Notes: a model not told the origin generated them from the sequence alone. A stretch of DNA of 64,000 bases from Desulfovibrio sp. (GCF_009712225.1 NZ_WASP01000012.1:1-64000); one strand, 5' to 3'; shown: positions 48,348 through 57,625, counted from the stretch's first letter. Translations and numbers: made by a program.

Positions 48348-49052
48348 ATGTCGAGCGCATCGGGCCAGATCATCCAAAGGATACTCAGCGGTCCCGCCCG
48401 AAAGGTGTGGACAGCCAACAGCTTCGTCGATATCGCGTCACGTGACGCCACCGACAAGGCGCTCCAACGTGCCGCCGCGGACGGCAAGATCAGGCGCGTC
48501 GACCGGGGGCTCTATGATGTCCCGCGAACGAATTCGCTGACTGGTAAGCCGTCGCCGCCAGACCACATGGCCGTGATCGACGCCGTTTCCCGCCGTGATG
48601 GCGCCCGGGTGCTTGTCGACGGGATCACCGCCGCCAATTCCCTCGGACTGACGAACGCGGTCCCGGCGCATGTAACCGTACTGACCGACGGCAGGATCCG
48701 GCCGATCGCGTTGGGGAGCCTCACGATCACGTTCAAGCATGCAGCGCCGAGCAAGCTCGTATGGTCGGGGCATCCTGCCGCCAACGTGGTCCAAGCGCTG
48801 ACGTGGCTGCGCGACATCCTGCAGACCGATGGTAGCGACAGGGCCTTCTCTACGTTGCGGAATATCTTGGCGGATCCGGACCATGGGCAGGCCATCAGGG
48901 ACGACCTGTCGCATAACTTGGCTTCTTTGCCCTCGTGGATGGTTCCGTCTGTGAAAAACCTGCTGGCGGCCACAGCCCCACGGCCGAGCGACGACATCCA
49001 TGACGGCGACGTTGCGTCCCGCCCCCTCTTTAGGGGGAAGGAGGCATCATGA
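48348..49052 (+). CDS. AbiEi-like antitoxin and autorepressor (234 aa)
   Basis: The N-terminal winged helix (VWTANSFVDIASRDATDKAL, then QRAAADGKIRRVDRGLYDVP; residues 23-62) is the DNA-binding domain of DUF6088/AbiEi-type antitoxins. The C-terminal domain follows with DHMAVIDAVSRRDGARVLVD. Type IV antitoxins of this group counteract the toxin without binding it directly and repress the operon. AGGAGG precedes the ATG. The stop overlaps the toxin start (ATGA). Two operator-like repeats lie upstream. Confidence 0.8.
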   Translation: MSSASGQIIQRILSGPARKVWTANSFVDIASRDATDKALQRAAADGKIRRVDRGLYDVPRTNSLTGKPSPPDHMAVIDAVSRRDGARVLVDGITAANSLGLTNAVPAHVTVLTDGRIRPIALGSLTITFKHAAPSKLVWSGHPAANVVQALTWLRDILQTDGSDRAFSTLRNILADPDHGQAIRDDLSHNLASLPSWMVPSVKNLLAATAPRPSDDIHDGDVASRPLFRGKEAS

Positions 49053-50104
49053 ACGAAATGATCCGGATCGCGCTCGCCCCAGATGACGACCGCCGGGATC
49101 TGTTCCTGACGACGGCACAGCGTCTAGGCACGGCGCCAGAGAATATCGAGAAGGATTTCTGGGTCTGCTGGACCTTGGACGCGCTCTACAACAAAGCCGT
49201 CATCAAACCGCGCCTTTTGTTCAAAGGCGGCACCTCGCTGTCGAAAGCCTGGGGCCTCATTGAGCGGTTTTCCGAGGACATCGACATCACCGTGTTTCGG
49301 ACCGATTTTGACGGCGCCCATTTTCCGACCGACGACGAGTTGGTGGAGTTGAGCCGCAAAAAGCGCGAGGCCATTCTTGAAGACATTAAGGCGACGTGCC
49401 AGGGCTTCATCGCCGGGCCGTTCCATGACGCACTGAAGAACGTCGCGGACGCCGAGTTGGGCGGGATGTCGTTCAGGTTCGAGGGCGATTCGGACGATCC
49501 CGACGGCCAGTCGCTGCTGTTCCACTATCCGTCCGCGTTTCGGGTCGGCGGCAAAGAATATGTCCGCCGCGTCGTTAAGATCGAGTCCGGAGCCAAATCA
49601 GCACTGGATCCGCACAGAATGGCGACTGTAACCCCTTATGTCGCCGACGACGTCGATCTCGACCTCGACGTGACGAACGTGAGAGCAATCCTTCCCGAGC
49701 GGACGTTTTGGGACAAGGTCGTCATTCTCCACGGGCAACGGCGCTGGTTTGAGAACCGCGGAAGTCTGTACAAAGACGGCCAGCGGCTCTCGCGGCACTA
49801 TTACGACGTTTATTGCATGCTGATGGCCGGCATTGGGCAGGACGCGCTCGGCGACTTGGCGATGGCCGAAGATTGCGCCAGCCACGCGCGCCTGTTCTTC
49901 AACCGCGGTCCGCTCGATCTCGAGAGCGCGGTGCCGGGAACGTTCGCTCTCGTGCCGTCACCAGACATGGTGCGGTCTCTCGAAGACGACTATGGCAGGA
50001 TGGCGGGTATGATCTTCGGTGAGGCGCCGCCGTTCGAGGATATCGTTGACGCGATCAGCGACGCCGAGGAAAAGCTCAACGCCGTTCCAATTCCACCGTC
50101 GTGA
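49049..50104 (+). CDS. AbiEii-like nucleotidyltransferase toxin (351 aa)
   Basis: LLFKGGTSLSKAWGLIERFS then EDIDITVF (residues 56-85) contains the GGTS and DxD motifs of DNA polymerase beta-type nucleotidyltransferases. WDKVVILHGQRRW and RHYYDVYCML match motifs III and IV of AbiEii toxins. Toxins of this type (AbiEii, MenA) modify tRNA or use GTP and stop growth, giving abortive infection and plasmid stabilisation. It is translationally coupled to the antitoxin. All key residues appear present. Confidence 0.85.
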   Translation: MNEMIRIALAPDDDRRDLFLTTAQRLGTAPENIEKDFWVCWTLDALYNKAVIKPRLLFKGGTSLSKAWGLIERFSEDIDITVFRTDFDGAHFPTDDELVELSRKKREAILEDIKATCQGFIAGPFHDALKNVADAELGGMSFRFEGDSDDPDGQSLLFHYPSAFRVGGKEYVRRVVKIESGAKSALDPHRMATVTPYVADDVDLDLDVTNVRAILPERTFWDKVVILHGQRRWFENRGSLYKDGQRLSRHYYDVYCMLMAGIGQDALGDLAMAEDCASHARLFFNRGPLDLESAVPGTFALVPSPDMVRSLEDDYGRMAGMIFGEAPPFEDIVDAISDAEEKLNAVPIPPS

Positions 50105-50392
50105 CCGCCCGGTCGGCTGCATGCCGATGATCACGGCGATCATCACCACCAGCACGGTGGCCTTGCTCACCACCGGTGGTGAATTTTATGGATGGTGGTG
50201 ATCATGGTGACCATGGCGGCGAACATGACCGCCTACTGGGATCACTCCGCAGTCCTCAATCCTCGACGCTGCTTAACGTACGATTTTGGGAAAATTCTGC
50301 GATGACCCGACGAGACGATGATGATTGCTTGGTACGGCGCCGGATCGCAGATACAAACGGGACGGGGTGGGGATGCCGGAGCGAAGCTGTCA
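50105..50392. other. Intergenic region
   Basis: No gene is supported. A GGTGGT/ACCACC-rich inverted-repeat patch lies at about 50146-50195, between the AbiE pair and the next gene. Confidence 0.4.
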
Positions 50393-50668
50393 ATGTCCGA
50401 AGCGTCTGATCGAGAACATCCACCACTGGCAGAGCTATTGGCTCTGGCCCTGCGTCACGCTCGCGAGGTGCGAGGCTACAGCATCACCCAAGTGGATCGC
50501 GCTCTTGCTCAGGCGATAGCGCTTGAGGCTCTGCAGCGCGCAGCCATGGTTCCCGGCGGCGCTGTCGACGGCACCGTATCGCCAGCAGCTGCAGCGATAA
50601 TTCTCGATCTGGTGTTGGCCGATGTCCGCGAAGAGGCCATGCGCCTGTTTAAAACGAACATCCATTAG
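50393..50668 (+). CDS. Hypothetical protein (91 aa)
   Basis: ATG 50393 (MSEASDREHPPLAELLALAL) is preferred over the longer frame opening at 50318, because composition turns normal there and GGAG lies upstream. The protein is helical throughout, with SITQVDRALAQAIALEALQR and AAAAIILDLVLADVREEAMR. It could be a small regulator or dimerising protein. No family is recognised. Confidence 0.5.
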   Translation: MSEASDREHPPLAELLALALRHAREVRGYSITQVDRALAQAIALEALQRAAMVPGGAVDGTVSPAAAAIILDLVLADVREEAMRLFKTNIH

Positions 50669-50727
50669 GGGATATCTCCGCCGCCAAAGGCCACCCCGCT
50701 GACAGCACAGGGTGGCCTCGCTGCGGT

Positions 50728-51531
50728 TCAGGCCCTTGCCGCCGCCTCAAACTGGGGGCAGCACAGCAATTCGATCGCATTCAATAGCACTTGCGACCGG
50801 CTATTCAGCTCTGCCAGTCGGGAGGTGGCCAGGGCGTGCTGACGGTCGAGCAGCGCAGCCAGCACGGAATGTCCCAGGGCATGGATTTCTTTGTGCAATG
50901 CTTCCAAGGCGACGAACGGCTCAGTGCCCAGCAATTCGGTGTCGGTGACCGAATGGTACCACCGGCCGAACTGGCAATTATGGTCAGCATCGAGATCGGT
51001 GGTCTGGAGTTTGACCTTGCCGGCCATCGCGTCGGTCAGGCGGTTGATGAAAACCTGATGCTCGTGCCGCGCAACTTCCGCCACCTTGGGCCGGTATTTC
51101 TGCGCGATCGATACGACGATGTCAGAGGATATTTGCTGATCAAAGGCGACATTTCGTAACGCCGTCCGAGACCCGACGATATGACCGGAAATATGCAGGC
51201 GCTCTTCAGCCAGAAAGAGATCAAGGGTGTCTCCGATTCCAATTGCCATCCAGGTGTGGACCAACGCGCCGCCTTCGGAAATGTCAAAAATGACCGCCCG
51301 TTCTCGCAACGCCGCGTGACTGACCTGCACCGGGGCCATGATCGATCGTCGACGGCCGGTGCGTCGTTCGATTTCTGGACACCGCCCGCGGAATGCTCCC
51401 GATACCATGCGTCTAACTGCGCCGACGACACCCAAACGGAGCACCTGTCCGCCCTGGGATTCGGCCTCGGGGGCGCCGTCGTGATGCGGATGCGCAGCGT
51501 CGTCATTCGATACCGGTAAAGCCAGGACCAT
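50728..51531 (-). CDS. PilZ-CZB domain protein (267 aa)
   Basis: A PilZ domain covers about residues 55-125. RRTGRRRSIMAPVQV gives the Arg-rich c-di-GMP switch, and VIFDISEGGALVHTWMAI supplies the (D/N)xSxxG motif. A chemoreceptor zinc-binding (CZB) domain follows at about 145-250: HEHQVFINRLTDAM, DADHNCQFGRWYHSV, LEALHKEIHALGH, giving the His/Cys/His/His zinc site. It therefore looks like a cytoplasmic sensor that couples c-di-GMP and zinc (or the oxidation of its Cys). The partner is unknown. The first 50 residues may not be translated. Confidence 0.8.
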   Translation of the reverse strand: MVLALPVSNDDAAHPHHDGAPEAESQGGQVLRLGVVGAVRRMVSGAFRGRCPEIERRTGRRRSIMAPVQVSHAALRERAVIFDISEGGALVHTWMAIGIGDTLDLFLAEERLHISGHIVGSRTALRNVAFDQQISSDIVVSIAQKYRPKVAEVARHEHQVFINRLTDAMAGKVKLQTTDLDADHNCQFGRWYHSVTDTELLGTEPFVALEALHKEIHALGHSVLAALLDRQHALATSRLAELNSRSQVLLNAIELLCCPQFEAAARA

Positions 51532-51961
51532 GTTTTGACCTCTCGATCGTCGGATTGCGGGACCATGATCTTAATGAAGACCACTTCGCCCGAAGAGACC
51601 GAATAACTGCCGGATTGTGTATCGTATTTGTGGTCAGTTCGAACAAATCTCGTGTCCGTGGTGCCTTCGAACGGGCGTCGGTGTCGAGATGGTTCAGGAT
51701 AAACTTTCGCCAAATCGCCGTGACCCCAGAGACTGCATTTTCAGGCTTGGCAACAGTTTCGAGTTCGCTCATGGTTGGTTTCACCAAATGAAGCGGTTCT
51801 CCCTTCCCTCCGAATTGCGCAAGGATAAGAGGGATCTTCTCCGGATCGAGACCAGCAGCGCCCGCCGTACATTTGGATTTCGCGAAAGAAGCGCCTCCTC
51901 CGACAGCGGCCGGTGTCGGAGGAGGTGCTGTTTTGAAAGCCAGTTTTGTAGGCAGCGTCAA
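51503..51961 (-). CDS. Doubtful reading frame (152 aa)
   Basis: The frame runs from TTG 51961 and overlaps the end of the PilZ-CZB frame's start by 29 bases. Its first 30 residues (Pro/Ala/Gly-rich) are encoded by a long perfect hairpin (about 51887-51932), which argues against translation there. A shorter version from MSELETVAKPENAVSGVTAI onward has normal composition and could be a real 90-residue protein. No family is recognised. Confidence 0.3.
   Translation of the reverse strand: MTLPTKLAFKTAPPPTPAAVGGGASFAKSKCTAGAAGLDPEKIPLILAQFGGKGEPLHLVKPTMSELETVAKPENAVSGVTAIWRKFILNHLDTDARSKAPRTRDLFELTTNTIHNPAVIRSLRAKWSSLRSWSRNPTIERSKHGPGFTGIE
51887..51932. terminator. Long hairpin, possible terminator
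   Basis: AGCGCCTCCTCCGACA pairs with TGTCGGAGGAGGTGCT around an 8-base GC loop, and TGTTTT follows on the plus strand. It may be a terminator or a palindromic repeat. Confidence 0.45.
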
Positions 51962-52185
51962 CTTCCTCCATAGATTATATGGCGCGCCTTAAAGGCGTCT
52001 ATTCTGAGGCCATATCTGGTGGCAAAATTAGAAGGTGAAGCCCACCACGAAACCGGACTGGACGACGTAGCTGCCAGGGCGTCTATCGCGAACAACAGCT
52101 TATGCAGGCAGAAAAGGGCGGGCATACCGCCGAGGTAATGGTTTGCCGGCGACTATTACTGAATTCCGTCCTTAAAGGAGGGCCA

Positions 52186-53179
52186 ATGCCAATCGTCGAA
52201 ATCCCCAATATTGATGTCCTGCGCGAAGCATTGACCGCGCGCTATCCCGACCTTGGATGGCGAGCGGCCGACTACACCGAGACGTGGTTTTGCCCTGGGC
52301 AACGCGTGTTCGACGCCGCCGGCAACGCCATTGCCGAAGATCGTAAGGCCTGGCTTGAGGGCTTACTGAAGACCGCTGGCGGACACATTGGCACGGTGTG
52401 GGAACTGCACCGGGGCAAGGGATTCGCGACGGTCGAAGAGGAGGGTCACACCGTCTTTGCTGGCGCGGCCATCGGTCCGCGTCCGGAAGACGTCGTCGAG
52501 ATCAAGGTCGACTGGATTGTCGGGGCTCGTGCCGAAGGCGTGTTTGATACCTGGCGGCCGACCGAAGAACGCGATCTGTTCAGTCCCTGCAGCCATGAGC
52601 AGGTCGCTTGGGTGCCGCCGGCGCGCCAGCGGTACGAGTTGCGCCGAATGAACGTCATCGCCCGCACCCTGGAGCAGGCCGAGCAACTTGAGCAGGCCCG
52701 CCGCCGCGAGGTTGTACGGACGCACAAGGTGTGGGTGTCCGAAGTCTATACGGACGGTTCCGGCCGCGGCCACGCTCCCCAGGAAAAGTCGGTGCTTGAG
52801 GTCGACCCGGATTATTTAAGCCGTGCTCTCCGCGAGCGCCGCTTTGTCGACGACTGGCAGGCATCGTCGGCCGGAACGACGCCGATGCTCAACCACTGGG
52901 CCTTCGATGTGAGCGACTACGAATACCAGGGCGAGCGCAATGTCGGGTTCACGCCACGCCCCCTGACCTGGGCCGAACCAGTTGATGGACCGACTGGAGC
53001 GGTTCGACGCGATGATCGGCCACCCCATGGCCTGGTTCTTTCACGCCGTCTACGGAAACCAGGTCGGGCAGTGGGCAATCCGGGACGTGGGCGAGGGCCT
53101 GCGTCGGCGGAAAATTGTGCTGCCTGACCGCGACATGACAGTGCTCATGCGCTGGGCCGCGAACGAATACGGGTTTTGA
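52186..53179 (+). pseudogene. Hypothetical gene with a frameshift (about 330 aa if joined)
   Basis: Frame 1 starts MPIVEIPNIDVLREALTARY after AGGAGGGCCA and reads normally to NVGFTPRPLTWAEP at about 52980. It then continues as improbable sequence to 53127. From 52979 the +1 frame encodes LMDRLERFDAMIGHPMAWFF and HAVYGNQVGQWAIRD, ending at 53179. That has normal composition and would complete the protein. One extra base near 52978 (in CCAGTTGATGG) explains the shift. It is either a mutation, a sequencing error or a programmed event. No family is recognised. Confidence 0.6.
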
Positions 53180-53519
53180 CGGCACCCCCGTAAGCCCCGG
53201 TGGCCGAACGCCTGATAAGTAATACTTTCCGGGCGCTTGAGAGGGCGGGGACCACCGGATTGTCGGGGAGTCCCGTTTTGACGCGCTACGCCGCGAAGGG
53301 AACGAACGATGCAAATCAGCGACAATCTGAACCAGAATGATCTGGCCGAACGGATGGGGCCGGGTGCGACCGAGTTGTAGGATCGGCTTGACGCCCATCA
53401 CCGCTGGCCGTGTTAGGGATATAGAACAGGAATCGATGATTTGATCGAGTAGGACGGCCGATAATCTCAAGCCGCTGCAGGTTGCGGTGCTTGAAACGCG
53501 CTAAAGGGGAGAGGAAAGA
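53180..53519. other. Intergenic region
   Basis: No gene of useful length is supported. A 23-codon frame begins at 53310 (MQISDNLNQNDLAERMGPGA) but stops at once; it may be a gene fragment. Confidence 0.4.
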
Positions 53520-53720
53520 GTGAGCGTGACGGCGAAGGGAATGAACAGCTGGATCGCGGCCAGTCAGGCTGCAGGTGTTGTTTTTCTGGCTGCTGGGGCC
53601 TACTGCGTGGCCCATGATAAAAATGCAACGGGCCTCGCATTTGTTCTTGCGGGTGGTTTGGCAATCGGTGCGGCGCCCAATGATTCCAGATGGTATAGTC
53701 TGCTGCTCGGTGCCAACTAA
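53520..53720 (+). CDS. Small membrane protein (66 aa)
   Basis: The start is GTG 53520 following GGGGAGAGGAAAGA. Two hydrophobic stretches, WIAASQAAGVVFLAAGAYCV and GLAFVLAGGLAIGAA, separated by AHDKNAT, predict a two-pass membrane hairpin. No known family. It converges with the ribonucleotide reductase gene and shares the terminator at 53771-53800. Confidence 0.5.
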   Translation: MSVTAKGMNSWIAASQAAGVVFLAAGAYCVAHDKNATGLAFVLAGGLAIGAAPNDSRWYSLLLGAN

Positions 53721-53770
53721 GAAGGAAGCGACGAGAAGCGCAGACAATTGGTCATGAATATTTTAATAAA

Positions 53771-53800
53771 AATGAAGGGGAGCCTAAGCCCCCCTCATAG
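53771..53800 (-). terminator. Bidirectional terminator
   Basis: On the minus strand GGGGGGC / GCTCCCC closes the loop TTAG and is followed by TTCATTTTTATT. On the plus strand the hairpin is followed by TAGTTTTTC. It ends both nrdJ and the small membrane protein gene. Confidence 0.75.
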
Positions 53801-53833
53801 TTTTTCTTATTTATGCAGTGTGTTTATTGTGCT

Positions 53834-56176
53834 CTAACTGCATTTTTGATGACCACATTCTGTGCATACTTCGCATCCCTCTGATTTTATTATACTATGA
53901 TTGCCGCACCGTGGGCATTTGGCTGCTTTCGGTTTGGCTACCGGCTGCGGGTGTTCATCGTACCGCACCTCCAACATCGCCGCTTCGAAGGCGTCCTCGA
54001 CGGACACCGTTCCCAGCTTGATGAGGTGGTATTCGATGATGGCGCCGATCGCCGCCACGATGGAAGGATAGTACTTCGGTTTCGAAGTGCCGGGAGCCTT
54101 CCACCAGGCGCCGCCCGACGGGTCTTGTACCGCTTGGAATTCCTCGGGCACGAAGGCCACATCATCACCGCGCTGGAACACAGCCGAGGTCATCCGCGTC
54201 AACGCCGTGACCCATGGGAAGAATTCCATGGCTTTGGAGTTGATGAAGATTTCCCACGGACGGATCTTGCCATCGACCATCATGTTATTGATGGTCACGT
54301 ACATGGCATTTTCCATGTTGGACATCTTGAGCTTGTAGGTGCAGCCGTCGATTTCCTCCGGCCGTTCCACGAACTTGCTCTTGATGTGCTCGTGAGCCTC
54401 TCCGGGCTCTTTCTTTTCGGCCGCAGGCGCCGGCTCCACAGAGAGAACCGAACCAGTGACATCGTTGGGCCGATAGGTGGTGCAACCTTTGCACCCCGTA
54501 TCGTAGGCCGTCATGTAGACGCCCTTGAACTCCTCGTAATCGATCTCCGCGGGGAGATTGATCGTCTTGGAGATAGCGGCGTCGGTGTACTTCTGCACCA
54601 CCGCCTGCATCGCCAGGTGAGCGGCCGGAGTGAGATCCTGGGCCGTCACGAAGTGATCAGGGATCGGCGCGTCGGCGCCGAACTTCTGCCGGAACATGCG
54701 ATATGCATAGTCCTGCACGGTGACTTCTCTCTTGGTCTGATCCTTATTCAAGATCTTCCGCTGATACTCGAGCGCGAAAGGCGGTTCGAGCCCACCGGAG
54801 ACATTGTCCGCGACCAACGAGATCGTCCCGGTCGGAGCGATCGACGTGATCAGCGCGTTGCGGATGCCGTGTTCGGCGATGAGTTGCCGAATATCGTCAT
54901 CGAGCGACGCGATGTTCTCGCCGGCCAGAAACTTCTCCTTATCGAAGAGCGGAAAAGCTCCTTTTTCCTTGGCCAGTTCGATGGATGCCAGGTACGCCTC
55001 ACGGCGGAACAGGGCAAACCATTCATCGGTCTTGGCCACCGCTTCCGGGCTGCCATAAGGCAATCCGACCATCATGAGGGCATTGGCCAAGCCAGTGACT
55101 CCCAATCCGATGCGGCGCTTGCTCAACGCTTCTTCCTTGTGGCGAGGAAGCGGGTAGTTCGACGTCTCGAAAACATTGTCCAGCATGCGCACGGCAACGC
55201 GAACAGTTTTCGCGACAACTTCGCGACTGAGTTCGGCGTCATTCTCGAACGCATTGCTAATGCACCGTGCGAAATTCACGCTTCCCAACAAGCAAAGCCC
55301 GTACGGAGGCAAGGGTTGCTCCGCGCAGGGATTGGTTCCGTGGATATTTTCACAATACCATAAATTGTTTTTCTTATTGATACGATCGACGAATATTACA
55401 CCAGGCTCCGCATAGGAGTAGGTGCTCTTCATGATCGTTTCCCACAGGTCGCGCGCCTGAATGGTCTTGTAGACCTTGCCGCCGAACTGCAGGCTCCACG
55501 GTTCGTCATTCTTCACCGCCGTCATGAAGGCGTCGGAGATGAGGACGGACAGGTTGAACATCGAGAGCCGCCCGGGGATCCGTTTGGCCGCGATGAATTC
55601 TTCGATGTCGGGGTGATCGTCCCGCATAACCGCCATCATGGCTCCCCGGCGTGAGCCGGCGGCCATCATGGTACGGCACATCGAATCCCACACATCCATG
55701 AACGAGAGCGGGCCTGAAGCGTCCGCGCCGACTCCCCGCACTGGAGACCCCTTGGGGCGAAGGGTGGAAAAATCGTAACCGATCCCGCCGCCCATCTGCA
55801 TGGTCAAGGCCGCTTCCTTCAGGGAATCGAAAATCCCGGACATATCGTCCGGAATGTCGCCCATCACGAAGCAATTGAACATCGTCGCCTTGCGAGCGAC
55901 ACCTGCGTTCGAGGCAATACGACCGGCCGGAGAGAACTTGAAGTCCTCCATTGCCTTGTACATCTCGCCCGCCCAATAAGTCGGATCCTTTTCCGGGGCT
56001 GCCAACGCCGTGGCGACGCGGTTCCAGGAGTCCTCGATGGACTGATCGATGATGGTGTCGAATTCCACCAAGCGATGCTTGTTCTCCCAGGTCCACAGGG
56101 ACACGGGTTGAAGTTGGCTACCGACCGTGGTGATCGCGGTCGAGTTGATGATTTCGGTTTTCGTGACTGCAGTCAT
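53834..56176 (-). CDS. nrdJ: Class II (adenosylcobalamin-dependent) ribonucleotide reductase (780 aa)
   Basis: The start ATG 56176 follows AAGAGG with good spacing; the frame stays open further upstream without homology-like sequence. ATMFNCFVMGD gives an active-site Cys, and TNPCAEQPLPPYGLCLLGSV holds the N-x-C-x-E radical motif. ITSIAPTGTISLVADNVSGG is the phosphate-binding loop. The C-terminus has the zinc-binding CPRCGNHSIIKSEGCEVCTE then CGHQKC, typical of B12-dependent NrdJ. No NrdB-like subunit is present. The enzyme makes deoxynucleotides with or without oxygen and suits the plasmid's replication block. Confidence 0.9.
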   Translation of the reverse strand: MTAVTKTEIINSTAITTVGSQLQPVSLWTWENKHRLVEFDTIIDQSIEDSWNRVATALAAPEKDPTYWAGEMYKAMEDFKFSPAGRIASNAGVARKATMFNCFVMGDIPDDMSGIFDSLKEAALTMQMGGGIGYDFSTLRPKGSPVRGVGADASGPLSFMDVWDSMCRTMMAAGSRRGAMMAVMRDDHPDIEEFIAAKRIPGRLSMFNLSVLISDAFMTAVKNDEPWSLQFGGKVYKTIQARDLWETIMKSTYSYAEPGVIFVDRINKKNNLWYCENIHGTNPCAEQPLPPYGLCLLGSVNFARCISNAFENDAELSREVVAKTVRVAVRMLDNVFETSNYPLPRHKEEALSKRRIGLGVTGLANALMMVGLPYGSPEAVAKTDEWFALFRREAYLASIELAKEKGAFPLFDKEKFLAGENIASLDDDIRQLIAEHGIRNALITSIAPTGTISLVADNVSGGLEPPFALEYQRKILNKDQTKREVTVQDYAYRMFRQKFGADAPIPDHFVTAQDLTPAAHLAMQAVVQKYTDAAISKTINLPAEIDYEEFKGVYMTAYDTGCKGCTTYRPNDVTGSVLSVEPAPAAEKKEPGEAHEHIKSKFVERPEEIDGCTYKLKMSNMENAMYVTINNMMVDGKIRPWEIFINSKAMEFFPWVTALTRMTSAVFQRGDDVAFVPEEFQAVQDPSGGAWWKAPGTSKPKYYPSIVAAIGAIIEYHLIKLGTVSVEDAFEAAMLEVRYDEHPQPVAKPKAAKCPRCGNHSIIKSEGCEVCTECGHQKCS

Positions 56177-56485
56177 TTCTAAAGCCTCTTGATCGAGACG
56201 CTCACTCGAACTGATTGCGGGGAGCGTCATTGTCCGCGATGCCCGTCGCGCTCCACCGTGGAGCCCGAGGCGTGTTTGAAGTCGACGGAGGCCAGCCTTC
56301 CCCGCGCGGGGGAAGGTCTGACCGATGTCGGTTGTGGTTGACGGAAGGCAGCCAGAAGCGTGGCCACGCAGCAGCGCGGGCCGGTTCGGGCACGATCCGG
56401 TGATTCCCTGGGTCTTGGTTAAGCCCAATACCCCAGGTGGTTGATCGACGGGATGTTGGACCGAACGGTCCAGATCAACGTCTGA
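56177..56485. other. Leader region of nrdJ
   Basis: 309 bp separate the primase and nrdJ genes. Read on the minus strand, it contains GGGCTTAA, GGGAATC, ACCGGCCCGCGCTGCTG and GGTCAGACC in an order reminiscent of cobalamin riboswitches. A strong stem (CCTTCCCCCGCGCGGGGAAGG) also lies there. The match is incomplete, so I list the region without naming a riboswitch. Confidence 0.35.
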
Positions 56486-57625
56486 TTAGGCTGCAACTTC
56501 GATAGAAGGTGCTTGCCAAACTTCGGGAGTACGAAACCCCGCCGTTCCGAGCTTTTCGTACACGTCGTTCCAGTCCATCCCTTGGGGTGGCAGGAGGATC
56601 GTGACGGAAAGCATGGGGTTTTCGACTGCGAGGCGCTCTTTGAGCTTGATCGCATTCTTCAACCCGGCCGTGTCTCTGTCAGCCCAAATGAACAGGTGTC
56701 GAAGTCCTTTCGGCACAGGGAAAGCCGGCATGACCGAGCTGGACCAAGTCGCCCAGCATGGCATTCCACTTCCCAAGCGAACCGCTACGGAATTCTCGAT
56801 ACCTTCTGTGAGCCCCAGATAACCGCCTGGTGAACGGAAGACCTCGATATGAAGTCCCTCATCCAGCAGATCCGCGCTATCGTGGGTCATCTTCTTACGG
56901 TCGCCTTGGGAGAATTTAGACCCGTCGGCTTCCATGTAGAGACGATGGAGCTTGTACGTTCTGCCGGCACGGTTCCTGACCTTTGCGAGAAGGGCCGGAA
57001 AGCGGCCGATGAACTTGCTCTTATCCGGATTGTCAGGATCTTTGCCGTAATAGGGCTCGGACGGAACAAACCGGACATCGTTCATTGACGAGGGCACGGC
57101 CAAACCGCGGAACTTGAAATAGTCCCTTGCAATGGCTGCATCCTCATGATCCAGCGGCAAAGCGGTGTCCCACTTTTTCGCCAATTTTTCGCGCCCTTTT
57201 TCGACAGCTGCGATTTCTTCAGCGGTCGGCCCGGTCGGTATGACCAGGGCGGGCTGATGCGGACGCCGGCGAGCCTGTTCCTCAGGAGACATCCCCAGGA
57301 AGTGCGCGACCTGCGCAACGACTTCTATGAACCCGGATTTTCCCGGTTTCCGAAGGCGCCATTGAAGGGTGAGAAACCCGTTTCCGAAGGTTCCGCACGT
57401 ATTGCAGACACAGCCGCCGGTTTCCGCGAATCCGCCCTTTTTGGAGCGAGGTCCGAAGACCCGGAAAGCTTCTTTGCTTTTTCCGCCATGTTCGGGGCAA
57501 GAAACTCCCCGACCTTTGGCGGCGATCGCCGGCCCCATTTCTGGAGCTAGGTACGCAATGATGCGGTCCCATTGACCTTGCGCTTGTTGTCGCACCAGGT
57601 CGGCGTTGTATCGTTCGTCACTCAT
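56486..57625 (-). CDS. DNA primase with zinc ribbon and Toprim domain (379 aa)
   Basis: An N-terminal zinc-binding primase domain is seen in GRGVSCPEHGGKSKEAFRVF with ETGGCVCNTCGTFGNG. A middle region links to a Toprim fold: YLGLTEGIENSVAVRLGSGM (the conserved Glu) and LRHLFIWADRDTAGLKNAIK (the DxD motif). This is the layout of phage/plasmid primases of the P4-alpha or TraC type, without a fused helicase. The start is ATG 57625 after GGGAGG; an upstream ATG lies in frame at 57667. It would prime synthesis on plasmid or transferred strands. Confidence 0.8.
   Translation of the reverse strand: MSDERYNADLVRQQAQGQWDRIIAYLAPEMGPAIAAKGRGVSCPEHGGKSKEAFRVFGPRSKKGGFAETGGCVCNTCGTFGNGFLTLQWRLRKPGKSGFIEVVAQVAHFLGMSPEEQARRRPHQPALVIPTGPTAEEIAAVEKGREKLAKKWDTALPLDHEDAAIARDYFKFRGLAVPSSMNDVRFVPSEPYYGKDPDNPDKSKFIGRFPALLAKVRNRAGRTYKLHRLYMEADGSKFSQGDRKKMTHDSADLLDEGLHIEVFRSPGGYLGLTEGIENSVAVRLGSGMPCWATWSSSVMPAFPVPKGLRHLFIWADRDTAGLKNAIKLKERLAVENPMLSVTILLPPQGMDWNDVYEKLGTAGFRTPEVWQAPSIEVAA

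Noticed and set aside
51741-51971. Alternative 76-codon frame starting ATG at 51971
   Set aside because: There is no ribosome site, it crosses the long hairpin, and composition is Arg-rich as in shadows.
53897-55363. A 488-codon plus-strand frame opposite nrdJ
   Set aside because: The minus-strand ribonucleotide reductase motifs are unmistakable; this is an antisense shadow.
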